This document shows positions 1 to 6,721 of a stretch of 9,145 bases of DNA, in pieces. The position numbers and the translations under genes were made by a program. How positions within the stretch are numbered: position 1 is the stretch's first letter; each line of letters starts with the position of its first letter. Source of the stretch: an uncultured Prevotella sp. (GTDB lineage: Bacteria > Bacteroidota > Bacteroidia > Bacteroidales > Bacteroidaceae). The notes beneath the pieces are model-generated. The model saw only the letters and a program-made list of their open reading frames with translations. It ran no database searches and was not told the DNA's origin. The stretch is taken from NCBI GenBank assembly GCA_934229335.1, contig CAKQDQ010000098.1, forward strand, positions 1-9,145, given 5' to 3'.

Positions 1-607
1 CCTCTATTGCGTGAGTCAAGGCGTCCATGCCAGTTGCTGCCGTGAGACCCTTTGGAAGTGAATACATCAATTCTGGATCAACTATAGCTACAGCAGGAAT
101 GTCGTTAGGGTCTACACACACCATTTTGGCTTGACGTTCTTCGTCAATAATTACATAATTGATAGTAACCTCTGCACCTGTTCCTGCGGTAGTTGGAAGT
201 GCAATAATTGGCACACTCTTCTTTTTTGTAGGAGCAACACCTTCGAGACTGACGATGTCAGAAAACTCTGGGTTGTTTGTCACAATACCGATACCTTTAG
301 CTGTATCCATAGATGAGCCACCACCTATTGCGATAATACAATCAGCTTTCGCTGCAGCAAAGGCAGCAACACCTTGTTTAACATTGGTAACTGTTGGATT
401 TGGCTTAATCTCGCTATATATTTCGTAAGGGAAGTTAGCTTCGTCAAGCACAGCTGTAACCTTCTGTGCTGTTCCTACCTTAATAAGCCCTTTGTCTGTA
501 CATACCAGAGCCTTTGTAAGTCCCATACGATTGAGAACTTCTGGAAGTTCCTTACGTGCACCTGCACCAAAGTAAGAAACCTCATTAAGAATGAATCTTT
601 GTGCCAT
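1..607 (-). CDS. fucO: Lactaldehyde reductase FucO, iron-dependent alcohol dehydrogenase (C-terminal half beyond window)
   Basis: Reduces L-lactaldehyde to (S)-1,2-propanediol with NADH in the cytoplasm, the fermentative outlet of L-fucose and L-rhamnose breakdown. Only the first 202 residues are here; the family is about 382-384 aa, so roughly half is cut off by the window edge. The start MAQRFILNEVSYFG aligns with E. coli FucO. GGGSSMD at residues 95-101 is the nucleotide-binding loop, followed by NNPEF and SLEG. PTTAGTGAEVTINYVI (139-154) is typical of the family, and MDALTHAIE near the break supplies two iron ligands, D195 and H199 (E. coli D196, H200). The other two histidines lie outside. 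The ATG at 607 is preceded by A-rich AAGAAAAC, without a strong Shine-Dalgarno. It follows the GH43 gene by 45 bp on the same strand. Another iron-alcohol dehydrogenase is possible, but the N-terminal match to FucO is close. Confidence 0.9.
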   Translation of the reverse strand, partial: MAQRFILNEVSYFGAGARKELPEVLNRMGLTKALVCTDKGLIKVGTAQKVTAVLDEANFPYEIYSEIKPNPTVTNVKQGVAAFAAAKADCIIAIGGGSSMDTAKGIGIVTNNPEFSDIVSLEGVAPTKKKSVPIIALPTTAGTGAEVTINYVIIDEERQAKMVCVDPNDIPAVAIVDPELMYSLPKGLTAATGMDALTHAIE

Positions 608-652
608 GTTTTCTTGATAGTTTTTTGTTAATAAATTATGATAATATGTAGG

Positions 653-1672
653 TTATTGCTTTATCCAACCTTTTTTGTCAAATTGCAGCTCCTTTATATA
701 CAGTCTTGCCTCTCCATTTCTCGCCTTATCATAGACGTGAGAAAAGAAATACCATTTCTTTCCAAATTGATAAACAGCACAGTGCCCTACACCGAAGTAA
801 TTCGCATCAGGACCAGCAAGTAATGTACCGCCACCTTTTAACATCGGTTTACCTTCTTTATCATAGTAAGGCCCTTCTATGTTTTTAGACCTACCATAAA
901 CAGTTTTGTATGTTGATGCTTGTCCACGACAGCAGTAGTCAAAAGACACAAACAGATAATAGAATCCTTTATGCTTAACAATGAATGGTGCTTCTATTGC
1001 ATTATCGCCAGCCTCAATAGTGTCATTACCTTCTATGGTGAAATAATCTTCTTTGTCTATTTCTGTTAATGCTGAGTGTTTGTTTATTCTTCTTGCAATA
1101 GTTTTAGGGGTGGAAACTGGTGTCTTGTAGTCACTGTCTAATTTAATCATTTGTATTCCATCCCAAAAAGAGCCAAAGACTAACACGCGCTGATTATTAT
1201 CTGTTACATATAGATTGGGATCTATTGCATTCCAATTATCCCTGTGTTTATGTGATTTTATTACCATTCCACAGTCTTTCCACTTGTATTTTGGAGACTG
1301 GGGATCAAGCGTGTTGTTGGTAGCAAGACCTATAACACTGTTATTCTTGCCGAATGTAGAACAAGAATAATATAGAAGCCATTTTCCATTATGATAACTT
1401 ATGTCGGGAGCCCAAGTATGCCCTCTGTATCCTGGCACGCTGTCCTTAGCCCATTGTGGTATACCTGTCATTACATCAAAAACAGGTTGTTCCTTTTTCC
1501 AATCATTAAGGTTGTTAGAAGACATCACGTTAATCCCCATGCCAGTAGAGAACATATAATATCGCCCATCTTCCCCCTTGGCTATCACAGGGTCGTGCAC
1601 AGGTGGCATTTTAGCGATTGTCGTTGCTGATGTTATGATACCCAACAACATAATAATAATATTCCTTTTCAT
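653..1672 (-). CDS. Secreted GH43 family arabinan endo-1,5-alpha-L-arabinosidase
   Basis: Predicted to cut alpha-1,5-linked arabinan, the side chain of pectic rhamnogalacturonan I, outside the cytoplasm. The 339-aa protein starts with a signal peptide (MKRN, then hydrophobic IIIMLLGIITSA, probable cleavage near A20) and is otherwise one five-bladed propeller with no carbohydrate-binding module. The three GH43 acids are visible: D27 in HDPV (general base), D151 in AIDPN (pKa modulator) and E227 in EAPF (general acid). H297 in GHCAVY matches the conserved histidine at the propeller centre. WAPDI (87-91) and FDYCCRG (244-250) are typical of Bacteroidetes endo-arabinanases. There is no lipobox, so it is probably periplasmic or released. 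Its ATG is 2 bp after the pectinesterase stop, with no room for its own binding site, so the two are probably translationally coupled. Substrate is inferred from motifs; an exo-acting arabinanase remains possible. Confidence 0.88.
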   Translation of the reverse strand: MKRNIIIMLLGIITSATTIAKMPPVHDPVIAKGEDGRYYMFSTGMGINVMSSNNLNDWKKEQPVFDVMTGIPQWAKDSVPGYRGHTWAPDISYHNGKWLLYYSCSTFGKNNSVIGLATNNTLDPQSPKYKWKDCGMVIKSHKHRDNWNAIDPNLYVTDNNQRVLVFGSFWDGIQMIKLDSDYKTPVSTPKTIARRINKHSALTEIDKEDYFTIEGNDTIEAGDNAIEAPFIVKHKGFYYLFVSFDYCCRGQASTYKTVYGRSKNIEGPYYDKEGKPMLKGGGTLLAGPDANYFGVGHCAVYQFGKKWYFFSHVYDKARNGEARLYIKELQFDKKGWIKQ

Positions 1673-1674
1673 AA

Positions 1675-2667
1675 TTACTGCTTAGGATTCCATTTCGTAG
1701 TTTGTGCGAATACTGTTTCTGGTGTGATTTTTGCTGCTTCTTTCTTTGTTAATATTTTTGCCCATGCACATCTGTTACTGACATTAGCACCATCACCGTG
1801 GTTATTGTATTCTATATATCGAGATGTTTTTTCATTATCAGGATTCTTCCAGTTGTGCCATCCTTCGGGGCGAATATGACTACCAAGCTCACAGTTCATG
1901 AATAGTGTGTAAGCATACGGTCTCCATGGACGTCCGAGATAACACTTTGTTACCCCAGATGCTGCAATGAGTTTACAATTGTTGAATACATATCCATATT
2001 GTTGGTTTGCAGGTGTTGACGCAGCAGTAACATAAGCGTCAGACTTGCTTTCTATGATACAGTTTTCAAACCAAGCTATAGAAGGACCAAATATAAAGTC
2101 TACAGTTCCTTCTATGTAGCAACCTTCGAAATATAGTCTTGTATTCTCTACGCCAGTGTATACTGTATCTTGATTACCCAAAAGGCGGCAATTAATAATT
2201 TTAATGCGGTCTCCCTCTGTATGTAATGCTACTGCTTGTCCCAACTTTGGCGCATTATTCTCTATGGTTATATTCTTTAGCGTAATGTCATTACCTTCCA
2301 CTTTTAGAGTATAGGTTCTGAATGTTCCCAGTTTATGATTATTAGGTAAATAATCATAAGTTATGTTTGCGTGGTCATCATACGTTATAATGGTTTTTTC
2401 CTTACTCTCGCCACATAGTTCTATATTTTTTAGGAAAGAAGGTATTATCAGCTTCTCCTTGTAAATACCGTTTTTTATATATATAACTTTATGATATTCC
2501 ATGAAAGCGCGGCATACATCTATGGCTTCTTCTATGTTACGAAAATCACCAGTCCCGTCTCGTGCAACAACAATAGTATCAGGATTATCCCATGACTTCG
2601 TTTTGACTTCAGCATACAGCTGTGTTGACATTACAAGCGTTGTCAATATTAAGAATATTTTTTTCAT
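1675..2667 (-). CDS. Secreted pectin methylesterase, carbohydrate esterase family 8
   Basis: Removes methyl esters from homogalacturonan, releasing methanol and exposing pectate to lyases and polygalacturonases. The 330-aa protein has a signal peptide (MKKIFLILTTLVMSTQLYA, likely cleaved after A19) and one right-handed beta-helix domain opening with VVARDGTGDFRNIEEAID. All catalytic positions known from carrot and Erwinia enzymes are present: Q144 in GQAVAL, Q166 and D167 in GNQDTVY (D167 acid/base), D190 in GTVDFIFG (nucleophile), and R246 and W248 in LGRPWRP. EGWHNW (268-273) is also a family motif. Length is normal for a single-domain bacterial CE8 protein. There is no lipobox and no added domain, so a periplasmic or released enzyme is expected. 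It lies 57 bp after rel and 2 bp before the GH43 gene, forming a pectin/arabinan pair. Confidence 0.92.
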   Translation of the reverse strand: MKKIFLILTTLVMSTQLYAEVKTKSWDNPDTIVVARDGTGDFRNIEEAIDVCRAFMEYHKVIYIKNGIYKEKLIIPSFLKNIELCGESKEKTIITYDDHANITYDYLPNNHKLGTFRTYTLKVEGNDITLKNITIENNAPKLGQAVALHTEGDRIKIINCRLLGNQDTVYTGVENTRLYFEGCYIEGTVDFIFGPSIAWFENCIIESKSDAYVTAASTPANQQYGYVFNNCKLIAASGVTKCYLGRPWRPYAYTLFMNCELGSHIRPEGWHNWKNPDNEKTSRYIEYNNHGDGANVSNRCAWAKILTKKEAAKITPETVFAQTTKWNPKQ

Positions 2668-2725
2668 TATATCTATTGATTTATTTTGTTGTGCTATTAT
2701 GGTGAATAATCTATCTCATTCCCAC

Positions 2726-4975
2726 CTATCGTCTGTGTACACTCTGCATACCATTTACCGTTGACAGCTTTTTTATAATAGTGTCAAGGCTTGTACTGTC
2801 CTTAACTAATAATTCTATCTCTCCGTTAAATACACCATCATCCGTAATAACTGTCAGTTTATGTATGTCAACGTCAAAGATTCCTGAAACGATAAGTGTA
2901 ACATCTTTGATGATGCCTTTACGATCAAATCCTTTCATTTCTATGGAGGTGAGGAAATTCATGTCTCCTCGCATATTCCATTTGGCATTCAGAATCCTTG
3001 CTCCAAAAGAGGATTTCAATCGTGTCGCCTCAGAACAAAACCTTGAATGAATCTCAATTTTGTTGTCGTTATTAATATATGCTATTATCGGGTCGCCAGG
3101 GATTGGTTTGCAACATGTTGGGAATTTATAGCGCGACATATTGTCTTCTGTTATGACAACAGTTTGATCAGTGTTAAAGTTTTTGTCAACGACAAAGTAT
3201 TTTTTATTTTTACTTTTGTCTACGTTCTTTCCCTTCACAAAAGGAATGTACTTACGCCAATCCAGTTTGGTTGTTTTAGCGACTCCTTTACCCTTCTTAC
3301 TGAATATTGCGTCCAGATCTTTCTCGCCAAGCTTAATCTCACCTTTGCCTATGGCGGATAGTAACTGCTCTTGTTGTTTCTCTTTGTGAAAATCTGCTAA
3401 CTTGTCTAATATAGAAGATGTCAATGTTAGCTCATTCTGTTTTAGCCAAGCAGTAAGAATAGCAGTACCTTCATTTACAAGTTCTCTTTCTTGCTTTCTT
3501 AATAGCGATTGTATTTTGTTTCTTGCTTTCGCTGTTGTTACGAAATTTATCCATACAGGTTGTACATGTTGAGAATTAGAGGTAATAACCTCAACTTGAT
3601 CGCCTCCCTTTAGCTTATGTGACAATGGAACCAGTTTATGGTTCACTTTCGCACCTATACAATGCGTTCCAAGGAATGTATGTATTTGAAAGGCATAGTC
3701 TAACGCAGTGCTCCCTGCGGGCATTGTGATGATATCTCCCTTGGGTGAGAAAACGAATATTTCAGAAGCAAACAGGTTAAGCTTAATTGCATCAAGGAAA
3801 TCCATTGCGTCTGGCTGTGGATCGTCAAGAATCTCCTTGATGGTCTTTAACCAGCTATTCAGCTCATCTTCTGCAACCCTTTCAGTTTTCATAGGGTCTG
3901 CATCAGTTTTGTATTTCCAATGGGCTGCGAATCCCTGTTCTGCTATTTCATCCATTCTGTCAGAACGGATTTGAACTTCTATCCAACGTCCTTGGTTACT
4001 CATTAGTGTAACGTGCAAGGCTTGATAACCATTGGCCTTTGGATGTGACAACCAGTCACGCAGTCTGTCTGGATGTGATTGGTATAGTTTGCACAGTTCT
4101 ACGTAAATATTAAAACATTCTTTTACTTCGTCTTCTCTTTTGTTTGGCGTAAAGACAATTCTCACAGCTAAAATATCGTATATCTCGTCAAATGAGACAT
4201 GCTTTTTCTGCATTTTGTTCCAAATAGAGTAGGGGCTTTTCACCCTTGCTTTAATAGTATATTTGGTACCTAATTTGTCAAGAACTTCTTTTATCGGATT
4301 TGTAAAGTCGTCAAACAAATGCTCACGCTGTTCATGCGTATAAGCTAGTTTCTTCTCTATTGCCTCATACTCCTCTGGGTGTTCATGCTTGAAAGACAGA
4401 TCTTCCAACTCTGTTTTAATCTGATTTAATCCCAGTCTATTAGCAAGAGGCGCATATATAAATAATGTTTCCCCAGATATTTTATCCTGTTTCAGTAGTG
4501 GTTGATCCTCAAGATGTCTCATATTGTCGAGACGATCACAAATTTTAATGAGGATAACACGTATATCCTCACTCATGGTGAGAAGCAGTTTTTTGAAATT
4601 CTCTGCTTGTTCAGAAGCCTTGTCTCCGAATATGCCACCCGCTATCTTTGTCAACCCTTCTACGATCTGTGCTATCTTGGGACCAAACAACACTTTTATG
4701 TCCTCAATAGTGTAGTCGCTTTCTTCTATTACATCATGTAATAACGCTGCACATATAGAGGTACTGCCCAGCCCCATTTCTTTTGATGCTATCATAGCTA
4801 CAGCGATGGGGTGCTTCATGTAGTGTTCACCAGAAGGTCTCCTTACATTCTGTGTGGCATGTAATGCAAAATTATATGCTTTTTGAATGACGTCAACTTT
4901 TTTTCGATGATTAGAGTTCAAGTAGTTTTGCAGCAAATCATCGAATGACGCTTGAATTATCTCTTCCTCTGTCAT
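2726..4975 (-). CDS. rel: RelA/SpoT family (p)ppGpp synthetase/hydrolase
   Basis: Makes, and probably degrades, the stringent-response alarmone (p)ppGpp. The 749-aa protein has the full long-RSH layout. The HD hydrolase region (about 40-180) shows H55, H80-D81 and N151 in DRLDN. The synthetase region (about 235-355) has KSPYSIWNK (246-254), D267 in YDILAVR, NGYQALH (315-321) and E333 in EVQIR. TGS spans about 405-466, with H432. A CC or zinc-finger-like region has C621, C622, H643 and C647, and ACT runs from about 670 to the end. The hydrolase motif reads HDVIEE where many active hydrolases have HDxxED. RLRD (304-307) sits where bifunctional enzymes have RxKD and E. coli RelA has ExDD, so this looks like the bifunctional type. 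A Lys-rich stretch at 559-592 precedes the CC region. The ATG at 4975 has no clear Shine-Dalgarno. Whether hydrolysis is active is inference. Confidence 0.95.
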   Translation of the reverse strand: MTEEEIIQASFDDLLQNYLNSNHRKKVDVIQKAYNFALHATQNVRRPSGEHYMKHPIAVAMIASKEMGLGSTSICAALLHDVIEESDYTIEDIKVLFGPKIAQIVEGLTKIAGGIFGDKASEQAENFKKLLLTMSEDIRVILIKICDRLDNMRHLEDQPLLKQDKISGETLFIYAPLANRLGLNQIKTELEDLSFKHEHPEEYEAIEKKLAYTHEQREHLFDDFTNPIKEVLDKLGTKYTIKARVKSPYSIWNKMQKKHVSFDEIYDILAVRIVFTPNKREDEVKECFNIYVELCKLYQSHPDRLRDWLSHPKANGYQALHVTLMSNQGRWIEVQIRSDRMDEIAEQGFAAHWKYKTDADPMKTERVAEDELNSWLKTIKEILDDPQPDAMDFLDAIKLNLFASEIFVFSPKGDIITMPAGSTALDYAFQIHTFLGTHCIGAKVNHKLVPLSHKLKGGDQVEVITSNSQHVQPVWINFVTTAKARNKIQSLLRKQERELVNEGTAILTAWLKQNELTLTSSILDKLADFHKEKQQEQLLSAIGKGEIKLGEKDLDAIFSKKGKGVAKTTKLDWRKYIPFVKGKNVDKSKNKKYFVVDKNFNTDQTVVITEDNMSRYKFPTCCKPIPGDPIIAYINNDNKIEIHSRFCSEATRLKSSFGARILNAKWNMRGDMNFLTSIEMKGFDRKGIIKDVTLIVSGIFDVDIHKLTVITDDGVFNGEIELLVKDSTSLDTIIKKLSTVNGMQSVHRR

Positions 4976-5201
4976 AGTTAGTATTATAGTGTTTAAGGCT
5001 TAGCTTTTTATGGTGTTCCATTCTTAACAGTACTCCCATAAATACAGGTTGCTAATCTTGGTTACCACTTTTAACGTAAAAAATATAGGTGCCGTATTAT
5101 GCAGTGACATCGAAATTTTGTGCTTCATGATAAAGCACCTATACTTTTCACATCTCTTGTTCGTAATAAATTGACGTAATTGCTGTGTACTATATACATC
5201 A
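4976..5201 (-). other. mltD-rel intergenic region with possible leader peptide
   Basis: This 226-bp stretch is the longest gene-free gap in the window and lies directly upstream of rel. It contains a terminator-like inverted repeat, a smaller competing hairpin at 5120-5138, and a 34-codon open frame on the minus strand at 5024-5128 (starting MKHKISMSLHN, ending LYLWEYC). The frame opens inside the loop of the small hairpin, and an AGGTG lies about 10 nt before its ATG. Such a short frame can occur by chance, so it is not called as a gene. I did not find a good Bacteroidetes promoter pair (TTTG and TAnnTTTG); TATTTATG on the minus strand is the nearest -7-like match and lacks a -33 partner. 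Confidence 0.4.
5078..5143 (-). terminator. Terminator-like inverted repeat after mltD, possible attenuator of rel
   Basis: On the minus strand TATAGGTGC (5143-5135) and GCACCTATA (5092-5084) form a perfect 9-bp stem, followed at once by six T (5083-5078). That is the layout of an intrinsic terminator for the parA-parB-DUF5683-mltD transcript. The 42-nt loop is unusually long and contains AAGCAC (5125-5120), which pairs with GTGCTT (5138-5133). This second 6-bp stem uses four bases of the first stem's 5' arm, so the two cannot fully coexist. Whether it simply ends the upstream operon or controls rel is not decided by the sequence. Confidence 0.5.
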
Positions 5202-6692
5202 TTACTTCACTTTCAGTTTCTTACCAGCTCTGATGTTGCTGCCTGAAATGTGGTTTAACTTTTTCAGTTTAGCCACGGTAGTACCGTGTTTTTTTGCTAT
5301 TTTCTCCAAAGTATCACCAGACTTGATGCTCACGCTTGAAGACTCCTTCTTCTTCTTGCGTGACTTCTTTTTTCCTTTATTATTACTCTTTTTGGTACTT
5401 TTCGTAGAGGTATTATGAGTACTTTTTCTTGTAGAAACGTATGCAGGTGCGTTATCATTGACCTCCACCATATCACGTTTCATCAGTTGGTCAATTTTAT
5501 ATGCAAAGATAGAATCTTCGTTTGCTATAAACTTTGATACATATTCCATTGGTAGACGCAGGTCTGTTGGCTCAGAGTAACCTGTTACCACATCACGTCT
5601 ATATTGGGGATTCAACGACCGTAATTCATCTATGCTGATGCCTAATACTTGCGAAATCTGTTCAAAATGAACATTTCTGTACAACATAATTGTGTCGGTC
5701 TGCTCTGGCAAAGTTGTTAGCATAGGGCAGATGTTATGTTCGCAGTAGTAGTTCATTATATAGTTAGCGGCAATAAACGCAGGCACATAGCCTCTTGTCT
5801 CCGTTGGCAGGTATGGGTAAATCTGCCAATAGTCTTTCTCGCCTCCTGCTCTCTGTATAGCTTTGAGTATGTTAGCAGGGCCAGCGTTGTATGCTGCGAT
5901 TACTAAATTCCAGTCCTCAAACGTATTATAAAGGTCGCTGAGGTAATGAGCAGCGGCATAAGAGGCCTTCACAGGGTCTCGTCTCTCATCAATCATAGAA
6001 TTCAGTTTTAGTCCATATCTCTTGCCTGTAGGTGCCATAAACTGCCATAATCCCGTAGCACCAACACGGCTCACTGCATTAGGATTCAAGGCAGATTCAA
6101 TCACAGGAAGATACTTCAGCTCCATAGGCAAGCCATACACCTCTAACGCCTGCTCAAAGATAGGCATATAGAAGTTTGATGCACCGAGCATATAACTAAC
6201 AGATTTTCTGAGTTTTCCACTATATCTGTCAATGAACTTCTGCACCACATCGTTCCATGGCATTTCCATTGCAGTAGGCATACGCTTCAGTCTGTCTATA
6301 TATACCTCCTGTGAGTAGACAGGATTAACATCACGCATGGTGCAAGAGGAATCTATTTTTAAGTATTGTTGATTTTTGTAGTCAGACATAATCTTTTCCA
6401 TGTCAATAATCATGCCTTCTGGAACTTCAAAAATCTCCTCTTTACCATCCTTGGTATTTACTACGATCTCTTCGTCGTCAACATCTGCATCCTCTTCGTC
6501 CTCCTCCTCATCATTTTCTTCCTCTTCGCCCTCTTCTTCGTCATTATCGTCTTCTGTGACCACCTCTGTTTTGTTATCCTTTTCGGGATCAACACTTGTG
6601 TATTCCTCTAAAAGAGAGAAAGCAACAGCTGGTGACATTCCTAAGACAAATAAAGCTATTACTGCAAAATTTCTGAGTTTTGATATTTCCAT
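5202..6692 (-). CDS. mltD: MltD-like membrane-bound lytic murein transglycosylase with C-terminal LysM
   Basis: Cleaves the MurNAc-GlcNAc bond of peptidoglycan, forming 1,6-anhydroMurNAc ends, in the periplasm. The 496-aa protein has a signal peptide (hydrophobic FAVIALFVLGM, AVA cleavage near residue 24), then a strongly acidic stretch (47-75). The SLT family-1 domain covers about 160-320, with catalytic E199 in PVIESALNPNAVS, GATGLWQFM (211-219) and AAYNAGP (266-272). A weak LysM-like segment occupies about 333-383, then a Lys/Ser/Thr-rich linker (422-450) and a clear LysM domain (455-496, SGDTLEKIAKKHGTT) that binds glycan. Unlike E. coli MltD there is no lipobox cysteine, so it is probably soluble or retained by an uncleaved signal. 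It follows the DUF5683 gene by 29 bp in the par operon and ends the block before a terminator-like repeat. Confidence 0.92.
   Translation of the reverse strand: MEISKLRNFAVIALFVLGMSPAVAFSLLEEYTSVDPEKDNKTEVVTEDDNDEEEGEEEENDEEEDEEDADVDDEEIVVNTKDGKEEIFEVPEGMIIDMEKIMSDYKNQQYLKIDSSCTMRDVNPVYSQEVYIDRLKRMPTAMEMPWNDVVQKFIDRYSGKLRKSVSYMLGASNFYMPIFEQALEVYGLPMELKYLPVIESALNPNAVSRVGATGLWQFMAPTGKRYGLKLNSMIDERRDPVKASYAAAHYLSDLYNTFEDWNLVIAAYNAGPANILKAIQRAGGEKDYWQIYPYLPTETRGYVPAFIAANYIMNYYCEHNICPMLTTLPEQTDTIMLYRNVHFEQISQVLGISIDELRSLNPQYRRDVVTGYSEPTDLRLPMEYVSKFIANEDSIFAYKIDQLMKRDMVEVNDNAPAYVSTRKSTHNTSTKSTKKSNNKGKKKSRKKKKESSSVSIKSGDTLEKIAKKHGTTVAKLKKLNHISGSNIRAGKKLKVK
5346..5426 (-). repeat. Lysine-rich low-complexity linker of MltD
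   Basis: Codes for residues 423-449, between the LysM-like segment and the C-terminal LysM. The segment is dominated by Lys, Ser, Thr and Asn, with GKKKSRKKKK at its end, and gives the protein a strongly basic patch opposite in charge to its acidic N-terminal region. It is likely a flexible linker that can contact anionic polymers. Confidence 0.7.
6468..6554 (-). repeat. Acidic low-complexity tract of MltD
   Basis: Codes for residues 47-75, of which 24 of 29 are Asp or Glu. The DNA is a run of GAA/GAG/GAT/GAC codons, which produces a poly-serine open frame on the plus strand that is not a gene. Such imperfect trinucleotide runs can change length by slippage in units of one codon. Confidence 0.8.
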
Positions 6693-6721
6693 TTTATTTC
6701 TCTGTATAATTCTTTTTCTTC

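Noticed and set aside
159..428. Plus-strand 89-codon frame opposite fucO
   Set aside because: It is antisense to a well-conserved dehydrogenase reading frame, and its hydrophobic text is a by-product of the opposite strand.
2696..2710. Terminator between rel and the pectinesterase gene
   Set aside because: The stem is only 5 bp of A/T pairs (ATTAT/ATAAT) and no T-run follows on the minus strand.
4976..5201. tRNA or riboswitch in the mltD-rel gap
   Set aside because: No cloverleaf, CCA end or known riboswitch core was recognised; only the inverted repeats and a short frame are supported.
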